Shown: positions 35,023 to 45,747, numbered from the stretch's first letter. The stretch is 64,000 bases of DNA from Nocardioides aquaticus (GCF_018459925.1 NZ_CP075371.1:1550001-1614000); one strand, 5' to 3'. The notes: a model not told the origin generated them from the letters alone. Translations and numbers: made by a program.

Positions 35023-35170
35023 GGCGTGGAGGGACGCTACGCCACCGCACCGACAGCGCTCACCTGCTTTTCGCCCGGAGCCCGGACCGGGTGCGACTGG
35101 CCGGGCGCGGTGGTCGACGTGGGCGTGCCGCAGGCGCTTTAGTGGGGCACCCGATCTCGAGGAGGGGCCG

Positions 35171-36628
35171 ATGGGCTCGACCGCAGCCGACACCCAGGAC
35201 CACGTCATCGAGGAGCCCGAGCTCAAGCGGGTGATGGGGCCCAAGCTCCTCCTTCTCTTCATCGTCGGCGACATCCTCGGTGCCGGCATCTACGCCGTGA
35301 CCGGCGAGATGGCGCTCGAGGTCGGGGGCGTCGTCTGGCTGCCGTTCCTGATCGCCTTCGGGGTGGCCACCCTGACCGCGCTGTCCTACCTGGAGCTGGT
35401 CACCAAGCACCCGCAGGCCGCCGGCGCGGCGCTCTACGCCCACAAGGCGTTCGGCGTGCACTTCGTGACGTTCCTGGTCGCCTTCGCCGTGATCTGCTCG
35501 GGCATCACCAGCGCCTCGACCTCGGCGAACCTGCTGGCCACCAACCTGCTCGCCGGGCTCGACGGGGTCGGCTGGTCGGTGCCCCAGGGACAGCTGGCCA
35601 TCACCGGCGTGGCGCTGGGCTTCATGCTGCTGCTGGCGCTGGTGAACCTGCGCGGGGTGGGGGAGTCGGTCGTCTTCAACGTCGTGCTGACCCTGATCGA
35701 GATGCTGGCGCTGGTCGTCGTGATCGGGATCGGCTTCGCGGTGATGGTGCGCGGCGACGCCGACATGTCGCGGGTGGTGGCCTTCGAGTCCGACTCCGAC
35801 CGGGGCCTGTTCCTCGCCGTCACCGTCGCCACCGCCATCGCGTTCTTCGCCATGGTCGGCTTCGAGGACTCGGTCAACATGGTCGAGGAGACCCACGACC
35901 CGCACGGCACCTTCCCCAAGGTGATGCTCACCGGGCTCGGGATCGCGGTCGTCTTCTACGTGCTGGTCGCGATCTCGGTGATCGCGGTCGTGCCTGCGGG
36001 CGACCTCGAGCGGGTCGCCAGCCAGGAGGGGAAGGTGCTGCTGAACGTGGTCCGCCTCGGCGCGCCGGACCTCCCGATCGGCACGATCTTCCCGTTCCTG
36101 ACCGTGGTCGCGGTGGCCAACACCGCCCTGATCAACATGCTGATGGCCAGCCGGCTGCTCTACGGCATGGCCCGCCAGGACGTGCTGCCGCGCTCGCTCG
36201 GCAAGGTGCTGCCGGGTCGTCGTACGCCCTGGGTCGGCATCGCCTTCTCGACCGTGCTGGCCCTCGGCCTGATCGTGGTCGTGACCGTGCTGGCCGAGAC
36301 CTCGGTGATCACGGCGCTGTCCGGCACGACGGCGCTGCTGCTGCTGGGGGTGTTCACCGTGGTCAACATCGCCTGCCTGGTCCTGCGCCGCGACCAGGAC
36401 GTGCCCGGTGGCTTCCGCGCCCCGCGCTGGACCCCGTACGCCGGGGCGGTGGCCTCCGCGTTCCTGATGGGCCCCTGGGCCCGGGACCGGGAGGACTGGA
36501 TCCAGTACTCCGTCGGCGGGGGCCTGCTGGTCCTCGGCGTGGTCCTGTGGGGCCTCACCGCGCTGGTGAACCGCCGGGCCCGCGACCGCAGCGCCCGGTT
36601 CGACGACGTGGGCAGCCTCGGCGGCTGA
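35171..36628 (+). CDS. APC-superfamily amino acid permease
   Basis: A 485-aa protein from ATG 35171 with AGGAGGGG (35160-35167) upstream. Twelve hydrophobic segments are visible, starting with the APC signature 'LFIVGDILGAGIYAVTGEM' in TM1 and 'GFEDSVNMVEETHDPHGTFP' at TM6-7. It should move amino acids or polyamines by proton symport; substrate cannot be given. The ABC exporter is divergent on the left and the aroG gene follows 72 bases later. Confidence 0.88.
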   Translation: MGSTAADTQDHVIEEPELKRVMGPKLLLLFIVGDILGAGIYAVTGEMALEVGGVVWLPFLIAFGVATLTALSYLELVTKHPQAAGAALYAHKAFGVHFVTFLVAFAVICSGITSASTSANLLATNLLAGLDGVGWSVPQGQLAITGVALGFMLLLALVNLRGVGESVVFNVVLTLIEMLALVVVIGIGFAVMVRGDADMSRVVAFESDSDRGLFLAVTVATAIAFFAMVGFEDSVNMVEETHDPHGTFPKVMLTGLGIAVVFYVLVAISVIAVVPAGDLERVASQEGKVLLNVVRLGAPDLPIGTIFPFLTVVAVANTALINMLMASRLLYGMARQDVLPRSLGKVLPGRRTPWVGIAFSTVLALGLIVVVTVLAETSVITALSGTTALLLLGVFTVVNIACLVLRRDQDVPGGFRAPRWTPYAGAVASAFLMGPWARDREDWIQYSVGGGLLVLGVVLWGLTALVNRRARDRSARFDDVGSLGG

Positions 36629-36700
36629 CCCCGGAGCTCCCGCGTCCACGGCGGGGATCGTGGTCGGGGAGCCGGGTGCGACCCGCGTACCCTGGCGCGT

Positions 36701-38046
36701 GTGAGCAGCTTCCCCGACCTCGCGGCCCTGCACGCCATCGGCGCCGCGCAGCAGCCGACCTACCCCGACGCCGCGGCCGTCGACGCCGCCGTCGCGCGGC
36801 TGCGCCGGATGCCCCCGCTGGTGTTCGCCGGCGAGTGCGACGACCTGACCGCGAAGATGGCCGCGGTCAGCCGCGGCGAGGCGTTCCTGCTCCAGGGCGG
36901 CGACTGCGCGGAGACCTTCGACGGCGTCACCGCCGAGAACGTCCGCAACAAGCTGCGGGTGCTGCTCCAGATGGCCGTCGTGCTGACCTACGCCGGCTCC
37001 GTGCCGGTGGTCAAGCTCGGCCGGCTCGCCGGGCAGTACGCCAAGCCGCGCTCCTCTGACCTGGAGACCCGCGAGATCGACGGCGAGAAGATCACCCTGC
37101 CGGCCTACCGCGGCGACGCGGTCAACGGCTTCGACTTCACCGAGGCCTCCCGGATCCCCGACCCGCAGCGCCTGCTCGACGTCTACAACTCCTCCGCGGC
37201 CACCCTCAACCTGGTCCGCGCGTTCGTCACCGGCGGGTACGCCGACCTGCGCCAGGTCCACGAGTGGAACACCGACTTCGTGCGCACCTCCGCGGCCGGG
37301 CAGCGCTACGAGCAGGTCGCGGCCGAGATCGACCGCGCGATGTCCTTCATGCGCGCGATCGGGGCCGACCCCCAGGAGCTGCGCCGCGTCGACTTCCACT
37401 CCAGCCACGAGGCGCTGCTGATGGAGTACGAGCACGCGATGACGCGGATCGACTCGCGCACCGACGAGCCGTACAACGTCTCGGGCCACTTCGTGTGGAT
37501 CGGTGAGCGCACCCGCCAGCTCGACGGCGCGCACGTGGAGTACTTCCGCCACATCCGCAACCCGATCGGCTGCAAGCTCGGCCCGACGGCCACGGCCGAC
37601 GACGCGCTGGACCTCGCGGCGAAGCTGAACCCGGACAACACCCCGGGCAGGCTGACGTTCATCACCCGTTTCGGCGCCTCCAAGATCCGGGACGGCCTGC
37701 CGCAGCTGGTGGAGAAGGTCACCGCGGAGGGCGTCAACGTGGCCTGGGTCTGCGACCCGATGCACGGCAACACCTTCGAGTCGAGCACGGGCTACAAGAC
37801 CCGCCGCTTCGACGACGTGGTCGACGAGGTGCAGGGCTTCTTCGACGTGCACCGTTCCCTGGGCACCTGGCCCGGCGGGATCCTGGTCGAGATGACCGGC
37901 GACGACGTCACCGAGTGCATCGGCGGGGGCGAGGAGATCGACGAGGCCGGCCTGGCCCACCGCTACGAGTCGGTGGTCGACCCGCGCCTGAACCGGGTGC
38001 AGTCCCTCGAGCTGGCCTTCCTCGTCGCGGAGATGCTGCGCCAGGC

Positions 38047-38050
<4 letters not shown>
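36701..38050 (+). CDS. aroG: Class II 3-deoxy-7-phosphoheptulonate (DAHP) synthase
   Basis: A 449-aa enzyme from GTG 36701. It has class II hallmarks: 'FLLQGGDCAETF', 'AGQYAKPRS', 'GDAVNGFDF', 'HFVWIGERTRQLDGAH', 'KLGPTAT', 'WVCDPMHGNTFES' (metal ligands) and 'VTECIGGG'. It condenses phosphoenolpyruvate and erythrose-4-phosphate, the first shikimate-pathway step. It is the equivalent of M. tuberculosis AroG (Rv2178c), with a slightly shorter N-terminus. It shares an ATGA overlap with the aldolase gene downstream. No leader peptide or attenuator was found in the 72-base upstream gap. Confidence 0.95.
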
Positions 38051-39081
<1,031 letters not shown>

Positions 39082-39084
39082 CCC

Positions 39085-39151
39085 GCCGAGATGACGCTCG
39101 CGGACAGCCGAGATGACGCTCGCGGCGCCTCGAGGTGACGGTCGCGGACAG
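39085..39151 (+). repeat. Intergenic repeat family 2, copy B
   Basis: Two units of CCGAGATGACGCTCGCGG, then GCGCCTCGAGGTGACGGT and GCGGACAG. It matches copy A (21674-21741, opposite strand) almost base for base, 17 kb away. Both copies sit between convergent genes. Confidence 0.85.
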
Positions 39152-39159
39152 GCCGGGCG

Positions 39160-40041
39160 TCAGGGGCGCAGCGACTGGAGCGCCCTGACCTGGGCGTCGT
39201 CGGGCTCGTTCGACCCCGGCGTCTCCAGGACGAACGGGACGCCCGCGGTCGCCGGGTGGGCGAGCAGCTCGCGGAAGGCGTCCAGTCCCAGCGGCCCCTC
39301 GCCGATCCGCTCGTGACGGTCGCGCATCGAGCCCCGTGCGTCCTTCGAGTCGTTGGCGTGCACCAGCCGCAGCAGGTCCGGCCCGCCCAGCTCGACCACC
39401 CGGTCGAGGGTCGCGGCCGCACCCCCCGGCTCGTCCAGCGGCGCGCCCGCCGCGAAGACGTGGCAGGTGTCGAGGCACAGGCCGACGCGCGGGTGCCGCC
39501 CGAGGACGTCGAGGTACGCCGGGAGGTCGTCGACGCCGGCGCACAGGCTGCGGCCCTGGCCCGCGGTCGGCTCGAGCAGCAGCCAGGGGGAGTCCTCGCC
39601 CAGCGCCGTCAGGGTGTCCAGGACGGGCGCCAGGGCGTCGCCGACCTGGCGCAGCGCGGCGGCGTGCCGCGCGGCGGCCTCCTGCGCGCCGAGCTGCGCG
39701 TCGACGTACGACCCGGTGTGCACCACGACGCCCTCGGCGCCCATCCGCACGGCCCGGGCCAGGTTGTGCGCCACCAGGGCGACCGACCGCTCGACGGTTG
39801 CGGTGGTCGGGCTGCCCAGGTTGACCAGGTACGGGGTGTGCACGAACACCCGCAGGCCGCGCTCGGCGGTGGCGGCGGCGAAGCGGGCGTCCTCGGCGGC
39901 GTCGCCGGCGGAGAGGGCCCAGCCGCGCGGGTTGCCGACGAAGACCTGGAACGTCTCGCAGCCCAGCGCCTCGGCCCGCGCGAGCGCCCCGGCGACGAGC
40001 CCCTTGCCGACCGGGACGTGGGTGCCGACGGGGTTGCGCAT
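39160..40041 (-). CDS. nfo: Endonuclease IV-like AP endonuclease (xylose isomerase-like TIM barrel)
   Basis: A 293-aa protein; start ATG 40041 ('MRNPVGTHVPVGKGLVAGALARA'). Endonuclease IV family features: 'TFQVFVGNPRGW', 'VHTPYLVNLGSP', 'GVVVHTGSYV', 'LLLEPTAGQG', 'VGLCLDTCHVFAAG', 'LLRLVHANDSK' and 'FVLETPGS', giving the zinc-binding His, Glu and Asp residues. It should cut DNA 5' to abasic sites in base excision repair. The frame extends 15 codons upstream, but no good RBS supports a longer form. Confidence 0.9.
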   Translation of the reverse strand: MRNPVGTHVPVGKGLVAGALARAEALGCETFQVFVGNPRGWALSAGDAAEDARFAAATAERGLRVFVHTPYLVNLGSPTTATVERSVALVAHNLARAVRMGAEGVVVHTGSYVDAQLGAQEAAARHAAALRQVGDALAPVLDTLTALGEDSPWLLLEPTAGQGRSLCAGVDDLPAYLDVLGRHPRVGLCLDTCHVFAAGAPLDEPGGAAATLDRVVELGGPDLLRLVHANDSKDARGSMRDRHERIGEGPLGLDAFRELLAHPATAGVPFVLETPGSNEPDDAQVRALQSLRP

Positions 40042-40142
40042 GGCGCCGACCGTACGACCCGGGCCGGCACCGCCCACGACCGGCACCGGCCGTCCGGTGC
40101 GCCTCCCCGTGCGGGCGGCGCCCGGGCCCTAGGCTCGGGCTC

Positions 40143-40373
40143 GTGATGGTCCTGCTGTGGCTCCTGCCCCCGGTCGTGGCGACCGTGCTGGCGATGCTCT
40201 GGGTGGGCTGGCTGGGCCGCGAGGGCCGCGGCGAGGTCGACCGCGAGACCGCCGTGCGTCGGATGGGCGAGGCGCTGTCGTCGCCGCAGCGCACCCCGGG
40301 GTACGCCGTGGCGCCCCCCGAGGCCGACCGCAGCACCGGCGTGGCCGTCCGCCCCTCCCGCCGCGCCTCCTGA
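40143..40373 (+). CDS. Small single-pass membrane protein
   Basis: A 76-aa protein from GTG 40143 (ATG 40146 is also possible). One N-terminal membrane helix ('LWLLPPVVATVLAMLWVGWL') is followed by a basic/acidic cytoplasmic tail ending in Arg-Arg-Ala-Ser. This resembles small membrane genes beside the PDZ/Lon-type protease gene in related actinobacteria. Function is unknown. Confidence 0.6.
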   Translation: MMVLLWLLPPVVATVLAMLWVGWLGREGRGEVDRETAVRRMGEALSSPQRTPGYAVAPPEADRSTGVAVRPSRRAS

Positions 40374-40422
40374 CCTGCGCCTGCCTGCCGGTCCGGGTTG
40401 GGCGGGGTGAGACAGTGGGGCC

Positions 40423-41472
40423 GTGAACCAGCGACTGATTGCCGCCCTCGTCGCGGCGCCGCTGGTCGTGGTCCTGGTCCTGGTGGCCGCCCTGGTGCCG
40501 CTGCCGTTCGCGACCTACGAGCCCGGTGACACCTTCGACGTCCTCGCCGAGGACGGCGGCTCCGAGATCATCCAGGTCGACGGCGCCAAGGTCTACCGCG
40601 ACGACGGCCAGCTGCGGATGACGACCGTGCTGGTCTCGGTCCCGGGGCAGCGCAAGAGCCTGTTCGACGTCGTCGGCACCTGGTGGGACGACGACGACGC
40701 GGTCTACCCCTACGACGCGATCTACGGCGAGGAGGACACCGCCGAGGAGAGCGACATCGAGGGCCAGGTCGAGATGGTCTCCTCCCAGGACACCGCCACC
40801 GCCGTCGCGCTGCGCGAGCTCGGGTACGACGTGCCGACCCGGATCCAGGTCAGCTACGTCGACGAGGACACCCCCGCCGACGGGGTGCTGCAGGCGCGCG
40901 ACGTCGTGCTGCAGGCGGCGGGGGAGCGCGTGCGCACCGGCGACGACATCGTCGAGGCGGTCCAGGCCACCCCGGCCGGGGACACGCTGAGCCTGACCGT
41001 CGCGCGCGGCGACGACGAGCGCCAGGTCGAGGTCACCCCCGAGCAGGTCGACGGCGAGCAGCGGATCGGCGTCCGGATCGGCCTCGGGTTCGACCTGCCG
41101 GTCGACGTCCAGGTCAACATCCCGCCGGCCATCGGAGGGCCCAGCGCCGGGCTGATGTTCGCGCTGGCCATCTACGACACCCTGACCCCCGGCTCGCTGA
41201 CCGACGGCAGGTCGATCGCCGGCACCGGCACGATCGGTCCGGACGGCGCCGTCGGTCCGATCGGCGGCATCGCCCAGAAGGTCGCCGGCGCCCGCGCCGA
41301 CGGCGCCGGGCTCTTCCTGGTCCCCCCGGCGAACTGCGAGGACGCCCTCGCCGCCGACAACGGCGCGATGCGGCTCGCCCGCGCCGACACCTTCGAGGCC
41401 GGCCTGGAGGCGGTCCAGGACTGGACCGCCGACCCCGACGCCGACCTCCCCTCCTGCGAGGACGCCGGATGA
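40423..41472 (+). CDS. Membrane-anchored PDZ + Lon-type (S16) protease, YlbL-like
   Basis: A 349-aa protein from GTG 40423. N-terminal anchor ('LIAALVAAPLVVVLVLVAALVP'), a degenerate PDZ domain (about residues 120-215, 'ADGVLQARDVVLQAAGERV'), then an S16 Lon-type protease domain with the catalytic Ser in 'AIGGPSAGLMFAL' and Lys in 'GGIAQKVAGA'. The active site is predicted to lie outside the membrane. The YlbL/SdrC-like family is conserved in Gram-positives. It overlaps the PPA1309 gene by 4 bases. Confidence 0.92.
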   Translation: MNQRLIAALVAAPLVVVLVLVAALVPLPFATYEPGDTFDVLAEDGGSEIIQVDGAKVYRDDGQLRMTTVLVSVPGQRKSLFDVVGTWWDDDDAVYPYDAIYGEEDTAEESDIEGQVEMVSSQDTATAVALRELGYDVPTRIQVSYVDEDTPADGVLQARDVVLQAAGERVRTGDDIVEAVQATPAGDTLSLTVARGDDERQVEVTPEQVDGEQRIGVRIGLGFDLPVDVQVNIPPAIGGPSAGLMFALAIYDTLTPGSLTDGRSIAGTGTIGPDGAVGPIGGIAQKVAGARADGAGLFLVPPANCEDALAADNGAMRLARADTFEAGLEAVQDWTADPDADLPSCEDAG

Positions 41473-42086
41473 CCGACGACGTGCCCCAGCCCACCCCGCC
41501 CGGCGAGCTCCAGGCCGACGTCGACCCGGCGCTGGCCTCGGCCGTGCTGGAGATCGAGCAGCACGTCGCCACCGCCGGCTGGGACCAGCCCGCACGGCTC
41601 TACGCCCTGGTCGAGACCGCCCGGCTGGTCGCCGGCGAGCCCGAGCTGGCGGCCGCGATGGGCCTGGACGACTCCGCCGCGGCCGGGTCGCTGACACCGG
41701 TCGAGCAGGAGGACCTGCGTGCCGACCTGCCCCTGGAGCAGCAGCTGGAGCAGATCGGCTGGCCCGAGGGCGTCGCCGGCTGCGCCGCGGTGGTCGAGCG
41801 GTTCGTGCTCCCCCCGGGCGTCGACGACGACCTGCCCGACGACCCGGCCGCCCAGGCCGAGTTCGCCCGCACCCACCCCGACCGCCAGGAGCTGCGGATG
41901 GTGGCCGGGGCGACCCGCCACGGGGCGACGTACTGCGTGCTGCGGTTCCGCTCCCACGACGACGACGCCGCGGTCGTGGGTGGCACCGACCTCGTGCCGG
42001 GCCTGCTGGCGCTGGTGCGCGAGACCCTGGCCGAGGACGGGGCCGACGACGGCGCCGCGGCCGCGTCCGGGGGCCTGTCAGGGTGA
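41469..42086 (+). CDS. PPA1309 family protein
   Basis: A 205-aa acidic protein from ATG 41469 (ATGA overlap with the protease). Core patches are 'ALASAVLEIEQHVATAGWDQPARLYALV', 'QIGWPEGVAGCAAVVERFVLPP' and 'MVAGATRHGATYCVLRFRSHDDD' in pieces, which match the family named after a Propionibacterium protein. It has no membrane or catalytic motif. Its conserved neighbourhood with UPF0182 and the PDZ protease supports a taxonomic placement in Propionibacteriales or related orders. Function is unknown. Confidence 0.88.
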   Translation: MTDDVPQPTPPGELQADVDPALASAVLEIEQHVATAGWDQPARLYALVETARLVAGEPELAAAMGLDDSAAAGSLTPVEQEDLRADLPLEQQLEQIGWPEGVAGCAAVVERFVLPPGVDDDLPDDPAAQAEFARTHPDRQELRMVAGATRHGATYCVLRFRSHDDDAAVVGGTDLVPGLLALVRETLAEDGADDGAAAASGGLSG

Positions 42087-42182
42087 GCCCGGCATCATGA
42101 GTACCACCGACACCACCCGTCGCCGGGCCCTCCGCGCGACGCCGTCCTGCCCCCTGCCGCACCCCGCTAGGAGAACACCCAC

Positions 42183-45100
42183 GTGAGCGAGCTCTTCGAC
42201 GACGAGGACCCGCGCCGGACCGCGCCGCCCCCGCCGCCCGGCCCCTCCCGCCGCGCCAAGGCGCTGCTGGTCACCGCCGGCATCCTGGTGGTGCTCTTCT
42301 TCGCGCTGACGGCCTTCGCCGCGCTCTACACCGACCGGTTGTGGTTCTCCTCCGTGGGCTACACCGAGGTCTTCTCGACCCTGCTGTGGACCCGCGTCGG
42401 GCTGTTCGTGGTCTTCGGCGTCCTGATGGCCGTCGTGGTCGGGCTCAACATGGCCCTGGCCTTCCGGTTCCGCCCCACCACGCGGATCGCGACCCCGGAC
42501 CAGAACAACCTCGAGCGCTACCGCCAGACCATCGCGCCCGTACGCCGGCTGCTGCTCGTCGGCGTCGCCGCGGTGATCGGCATCTTCGCCGGCACCTCCG
42601 CGCTGGGCCAGTGGCGCGAGTACCTCCTGTGGCGCAACGGCACCGACTTCGGCAGCACCGACGCCTACTTCGACCGCGACATCGGGTTCTTCGTCTTCGA
42701 CCTGCCGTGGCTGCACTTCGTCACCGACTTCGCGATGGCCCTGATGGTCGTCTCGGCGCTCGCCGCCGGCCTCGTGCACTACCTGTACGGCGGGATCCGC
42801 CTCCAGGCCAAGCGCGACAAGATCTCCGGCGCCGCGCAGGTCCAGCTGTCGGTCCTGCTCGGCATCTTCGTGCTGGCCAAGGCCGCCGACTACTTCCTGG
42901 ACCGCTACGACCTGGTCCTCCAGGACGGCAACCTGTTCACCGGGATGCACAACACCGACTTCAACGCGGTGCTCCCGGCGCGCAACATCCTGGCCGGCAT
43001 CGCGCTGGTCTGCGCCCTGCTGTTCTTCGTCAACGTGTGGCGCCGCACCTGGCAGCTGCCGGCCGTCGGGCTGGCGCTGCTGGTGCTGTCCTCGATCCTG
43101 ATGGGGATGATCTGGCCCGCCGTGGTCCAGCAGTTCCAGGTCAAGCCCTCGGAGGCCGACCAGGAGGCCGAGTTCATCGCCGCCAACATCGACGCCACCC
43201 GGCAGGCCTACGACCTGGAGGACGTCGAGCCTCAGGAGTACACCTCCGAGGCCTCGGTCAACGCCTCGGCCGCCCAGGGCGTCGCCGGGTCGATCTCCTC
43301 GGTGCCGCTGGTCGACCCGCAGCTGGTCCGACGGACCTTCGAGCAGCGCCAGCAGGCCCGCAACTACTACTCCGTGGCCCCGGTCCTCGACGTCGACCGC
43401 TACATCATCGACGGGGTCGACCGCGCGCTCGTCCTCGGCGCCCGCGAGCTCGACCAGACCGGCATCCCCGAGGCCGACCAGAACTGGTCCAACCTGCACA
43501 CCGTCTACACCCACGGCGACGGCATCATCGCCGCCTACGCCAACCAGCGCCCCAAGAACAACAGCGCCGAGCAGACGGTGGCCACCGAGGCCGACCCCGA
43601 GGCCTCGAGCACCGACACCGCCGACGGCGCCGTGTGGGCCGAGGGCATCGAGAGCACGCAGGACGACCTCACCGAGCTGAGCGACGGCTACGAGAGCCGG
43701 ATCTACTTCGGCGAGCAGTCCCCGTCGTACTCCATCGTCGGCAAGGCCAGCGAGAACGCCGAGGACGTCGAGCTCGGCCTGGCCGGCACGACCGCCGACC
43801 AGACCACGACCTACGACGGCGAGGGCGGTGTCGAGGTCGGCAGCCTCTTCCACCAGCTGCTCTACGCGGTGAAGTTCGGCGAGCCGAACTTCCTGCTGTC
43901 GGGCCGCGTCAACGAGAACTCCAAGCTGCTCTACGACCGCGCCCCCAGCGAGCGGATCCAGAAGGTCGCCCCGTGGCTGACCCTGGACAGCGACGCCTAC
44001 CCCGCGATCGTCGACGGCCGGGTGCTGTGGATCGTGGACGGCTACACCACGACCGACCAGTTCCCCAACGCCCAGCGCGAGTCGTTCGACACGATGACCG
44101 ACGACTCGCTGCAGGACGCGACACCGGGCTTCCAGACGGTGCCGACCGACGAGATCAACTACATGCGCCAGGCCGTGAAGGCCACCGTGGACGCCTACGA
44201 CGGCACGGTCACGCTCTACGCCTGGGACGAGGAGGACCCCATCCTCCAGGCGTGGACGTCGATCTTCCCCGACAGCGTCGAGCCGAAGTCGGCGATCTCG
44301 GACGAGCTGCTGGAGCACCTGCGCTACCCCGAGGACCTGTTCAAGGCCCAGCGCTACCAGTACGCCCGCTACCACGTGACCGACCCGGTCGACTTCTACC
44401 AGGGCAACAACCGCTGGGCGGTGCCGGACGACCCGAACGTCGACGGCGCGCTGCAGCCGCCGTACCGCCTCTTCACGGGGCTCCCCGCCGCCGAGGGCGA
44501 GGAGGTCGAGGGCGCCGACGAGGCCGACCCGAACGCCGCCGTGGCCGAGCAGACGTGGTCGCTGACCTCGACGTTCGTGCCCTTCGAGCGCGAGGTGCTC
44601 GCCTCCTTCGTGTCGGTCAACTCCGACGCCACGTCGGACGAGTTCGGCCAGATGACCGTCCTCGAGCTCCAGGACCCGAACACCCCGGGCCCCGGCATCA
44701 TCGCCAACGAGTTCAGCCAGGACCCGGAGGTCGTCTCCAGCCTGCTGCCGTACCGCGGGACCGGCGCCGCCGAGCCCAGCTTCGGCAACCTGCTGACGCT
44801 GCCGGTGCAGAACGGCCTGATCTACATCGAGCCGATCTACGCCCAGCGCTCGGCCTCCGAGTCGGCCTACCCGATCCTGCAGTTCGTGACGGTCTCGTAC
44901 GGCGGCGAGGTCGGCATCGACACCACGCTGACCGGTGCGCTGGCCAACGCCTTCGGGGTCGACGAGATCGGCAGCACCGACCAGGCCCCGGGCACCGGGA
45001 CCGGCGGTGGCAACGGTGGCAACGGCGGCGGCAACGGCGGGGGAGGTGGCGGCCAGGCCGAGGACCCCGGCACCCTCGACGAGCAGATCCTGGACACGCT

Positions 45101-45266
45101 CCGCGAGGCACAGCAGGCCTTCGACGACGCCGACGCCGCGGCCGCCGACGGTGACCCGGTGGAGTACGCCCGCCTGGTCGTCGTGGCGCAGAACCTGATC
45201 TCCGACGCCACCGCCCTGGCCGACGAGCGCGACGCCGCCGCGGGTGACCCGGCCGCCGGGGAGTGA
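42183..45266 (+). CDS. UPF0182 (COG1615) family large membrane protein
   Basis: A 1027-aa protein from GTG 42183 with AGGAG at 42170-42174. Seven hydrophobic helices fall in the first 330 residues, beginning 'ALLVTAGILVVLFFALTAF'. A large extracytoplasmic domain of about 650 residues follows, with family patches 'QNWSNLHTVYTHGDG', 'RIYFGEQSPSYSIVG' and 'PEDLFKAQRYQYARYHV'. The C-terminus has a Gly/Asn linker (44995-45055) and a helical tail. The family is conserved in actinobacteria, but its role is not established. This is the last chromosomal-backbone gene before the tRNA and the island. Confidence 0.92.
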   Translation: MSELFDDEDPRRTAPPPPPGPSRRAKALLVTAGILVVLFFALTAFAALYTDRLWFSSVGYTEVFSTLLWTRVGLFVVFGVLMAVVVGLNMALAFRFRPTTRIATPDQNNLERYRQTIAPVRRLLLVGVAAVIGIFAGTSALGQWREYLLWRNGTDFGSTDAYFDRDIGFFVFDLPWLHFVTDFAMALMVVSALAAGLVHYLYGGIRLQAKRDKISGAAQVQLSVLLGIFVLAKAADYFLDRYDLVLQDGNLFTGMHNTDFNAVLPARNILAGIALVCALLFFVNVWRRTWQLPAVGLALLVLSSILMGMIWPAVVQQFQVKPSEADQEAEFIAANIDATRQAYDLEDVEPQEYTSEASVNASAAQGVAGSISSVPLVDPQLVRRTFEQRQQARNYYSVAPVLDVDRYIIDGVDRALVLGARELDQTGIPEADQNWSNLHTVYTHGDGIIAAYANQRPKNNSAEQTVATEADPEASSTDTADGAVWAEGIESTQDDLTELSDGYESRIYFGEQSPSYSIVGKASENAEDVELGLAGTTADQTTTYDGEGGVEVGSLFHQLLYAVKFGEPNFLLSGRVNENSKLLYDRAPSERIQKVAPWLTLDSDAYPAIVDGRVLWIVDGYTTTDQFPNAQRESFDTMTDDSLQDATPGFQTVPTDEINYMRQAVKATVDAYDGTVTLYAWDEEDPILQAWTSIFPDSVEPKSAISDELLEHLRYPEDLFKAQRYQYARYHVTDPVDFYQGNNRWAVPDDPNVDGALQPPYRLFTGLPAAEGEEVEGADEADPNAAVAEQTWSLTSTFVPFEREVLASFVSVNSDATSDEFGQMTVLELQDPNTPGPGIIANEFSQDPEVVSSLLPYRGTGAAEPSFGNLLTLPVQNGLIYIEPIYAQRSASESAYPILQFVTVSYGGEVGIDTTLTGALANAFGVDEIGSTDQAPGTGTGGGNGGNGGGNGGGGGGQAEDPGTLDEQILDTLREAQQAFDDADAAAADGDPVEYARLVVVAQNLISDATALADERDAAAGDPAAGE

Positions 45267-45290
45267 CACGCTGATCGGGTGAGGTGGCCC

Positions 45291-45337
45291 GGTGGTCGAG
45301 GAGTGAGCGCCAGCGTGCGTCTCGAGACCCTCGACGG
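45291..45337 (+). repeat. Intergenic repeat family 1, third copy (single unit)
   Basis: GGTGGTCGAGGAGTGAGCGC...GCGTCTCGAGACC, a shorter, more divergent copy of the sequence at 20058 and 21593, lying between the UPF0182 gene and the tRNA. Confidence 0.7.
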
Positions 45338-45419
45338 CCGGAACCAGCCTGCATGACCCAGGCCACACCCGCCCGATTTGTCCCGGGCGCCCCCCGTCCC
45401 GTAATGTCTGGTTCACCGA

Positions 45420-45493
45420 CGCGGGGTGGAGCAGCTCGGTAGCTCGCTGGGCTCATAACCCAGAGGTCGCAGGTTCAAATCCTGCCCCCGCTA
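45420..45493 (+). tRNA. Initiator tRNA-Met (CAT anticodon)
   Basis: The cloverleaf reads CGCGGGG acceptor, D-arm GAGCAGCTCGGTAGCTC, anticodon stem/loop TGGGCTCATAACCCA and T-arm GCAGGTTCAAATCCTGC, then CCCCGCTA. The three G-C pairs in the anticodon stem (GGG/CCC) and the unpaired first base (C1 opposite T72) mark the initiator tRNA rather than the elongator. CCA is not encoded in full. The island starts directly after the 3' end, so this gene is the likely integration site. Confidence 0.95.
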
Positions 45494-45495
45494 CA
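45470..45495. other. Putative attachment site (attL) at the 3' end of tRNA-iMet
   Basis: The T-arm and 3' acceptor half of the tRNA are a standard target for tyrosine-recombinase elements. The abrupt change of composition and gene content directly after it supports a junction here. No second copy of GGTTCAAATCCTGCCCCCGC was found in the window, so attR and the integrase would lie past base 64,000. The exact core is unknown. Confidence 0.5.
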
Positions 45496-45512
45496 AAGTG
45501 CATAACAGCAGG

Positions 45513-45552
45513 TCAGAGGCGGCTTCCGGAGAGATTCGGAGGCCGCCTCTGA
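45513..45552. terminator. Hairpin downstream of tRNA-iMet
   Basis: TCAGAGGCGGC (45513-45523) pairs with GCCGCCTCTGA (45542-45552) over 11 bp, with TCCGGA/TTCGGA in the loop. It probably ends the tRNA transcript. The stretch 45,553-45,747 has no gene I can support; it contains a short direct repeat ATGTCAGCA (45570 and 45580 area). Confidence 0.7.
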
Positions 45553-45747
45553 TGCTTGTCGGGACCGAATGTCAGCAGGATGTCAGCATACGTTGCTCCG
45601 AAGAAGCGCCTGGCATTCGATCGGGCGGGTCAACTGTGAGGCATTGTGAGCACCGTCGAGCCAGCGTGAGCCGGTGTTTGTGGTGACAACATCCAATCGC
45701 ATCGTTGGCGTGCTGCTAGAAGCGGTTCGGCACCTTCGATCACTTCG

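Noticed and set aside
35060..37960. Long minus-strand frame opposite the APC permease and aroG
   Set aside because: Shadow of two well-conserved plus-strand genes; rich in His/Gly/Arg repeats with no motifs.
42078..45416. Minus-strand frame of over 1100 codons opposite UPF0182
   Set aside because: Shadow of the conserved membrane protein on the plus strand.
45498..45686. Short plus-strand frame just after the tRNA
   Set aside because: No RBS, crosses the hairpin at 45513-45552, and no protein-like features; more likely attachment-site flank.
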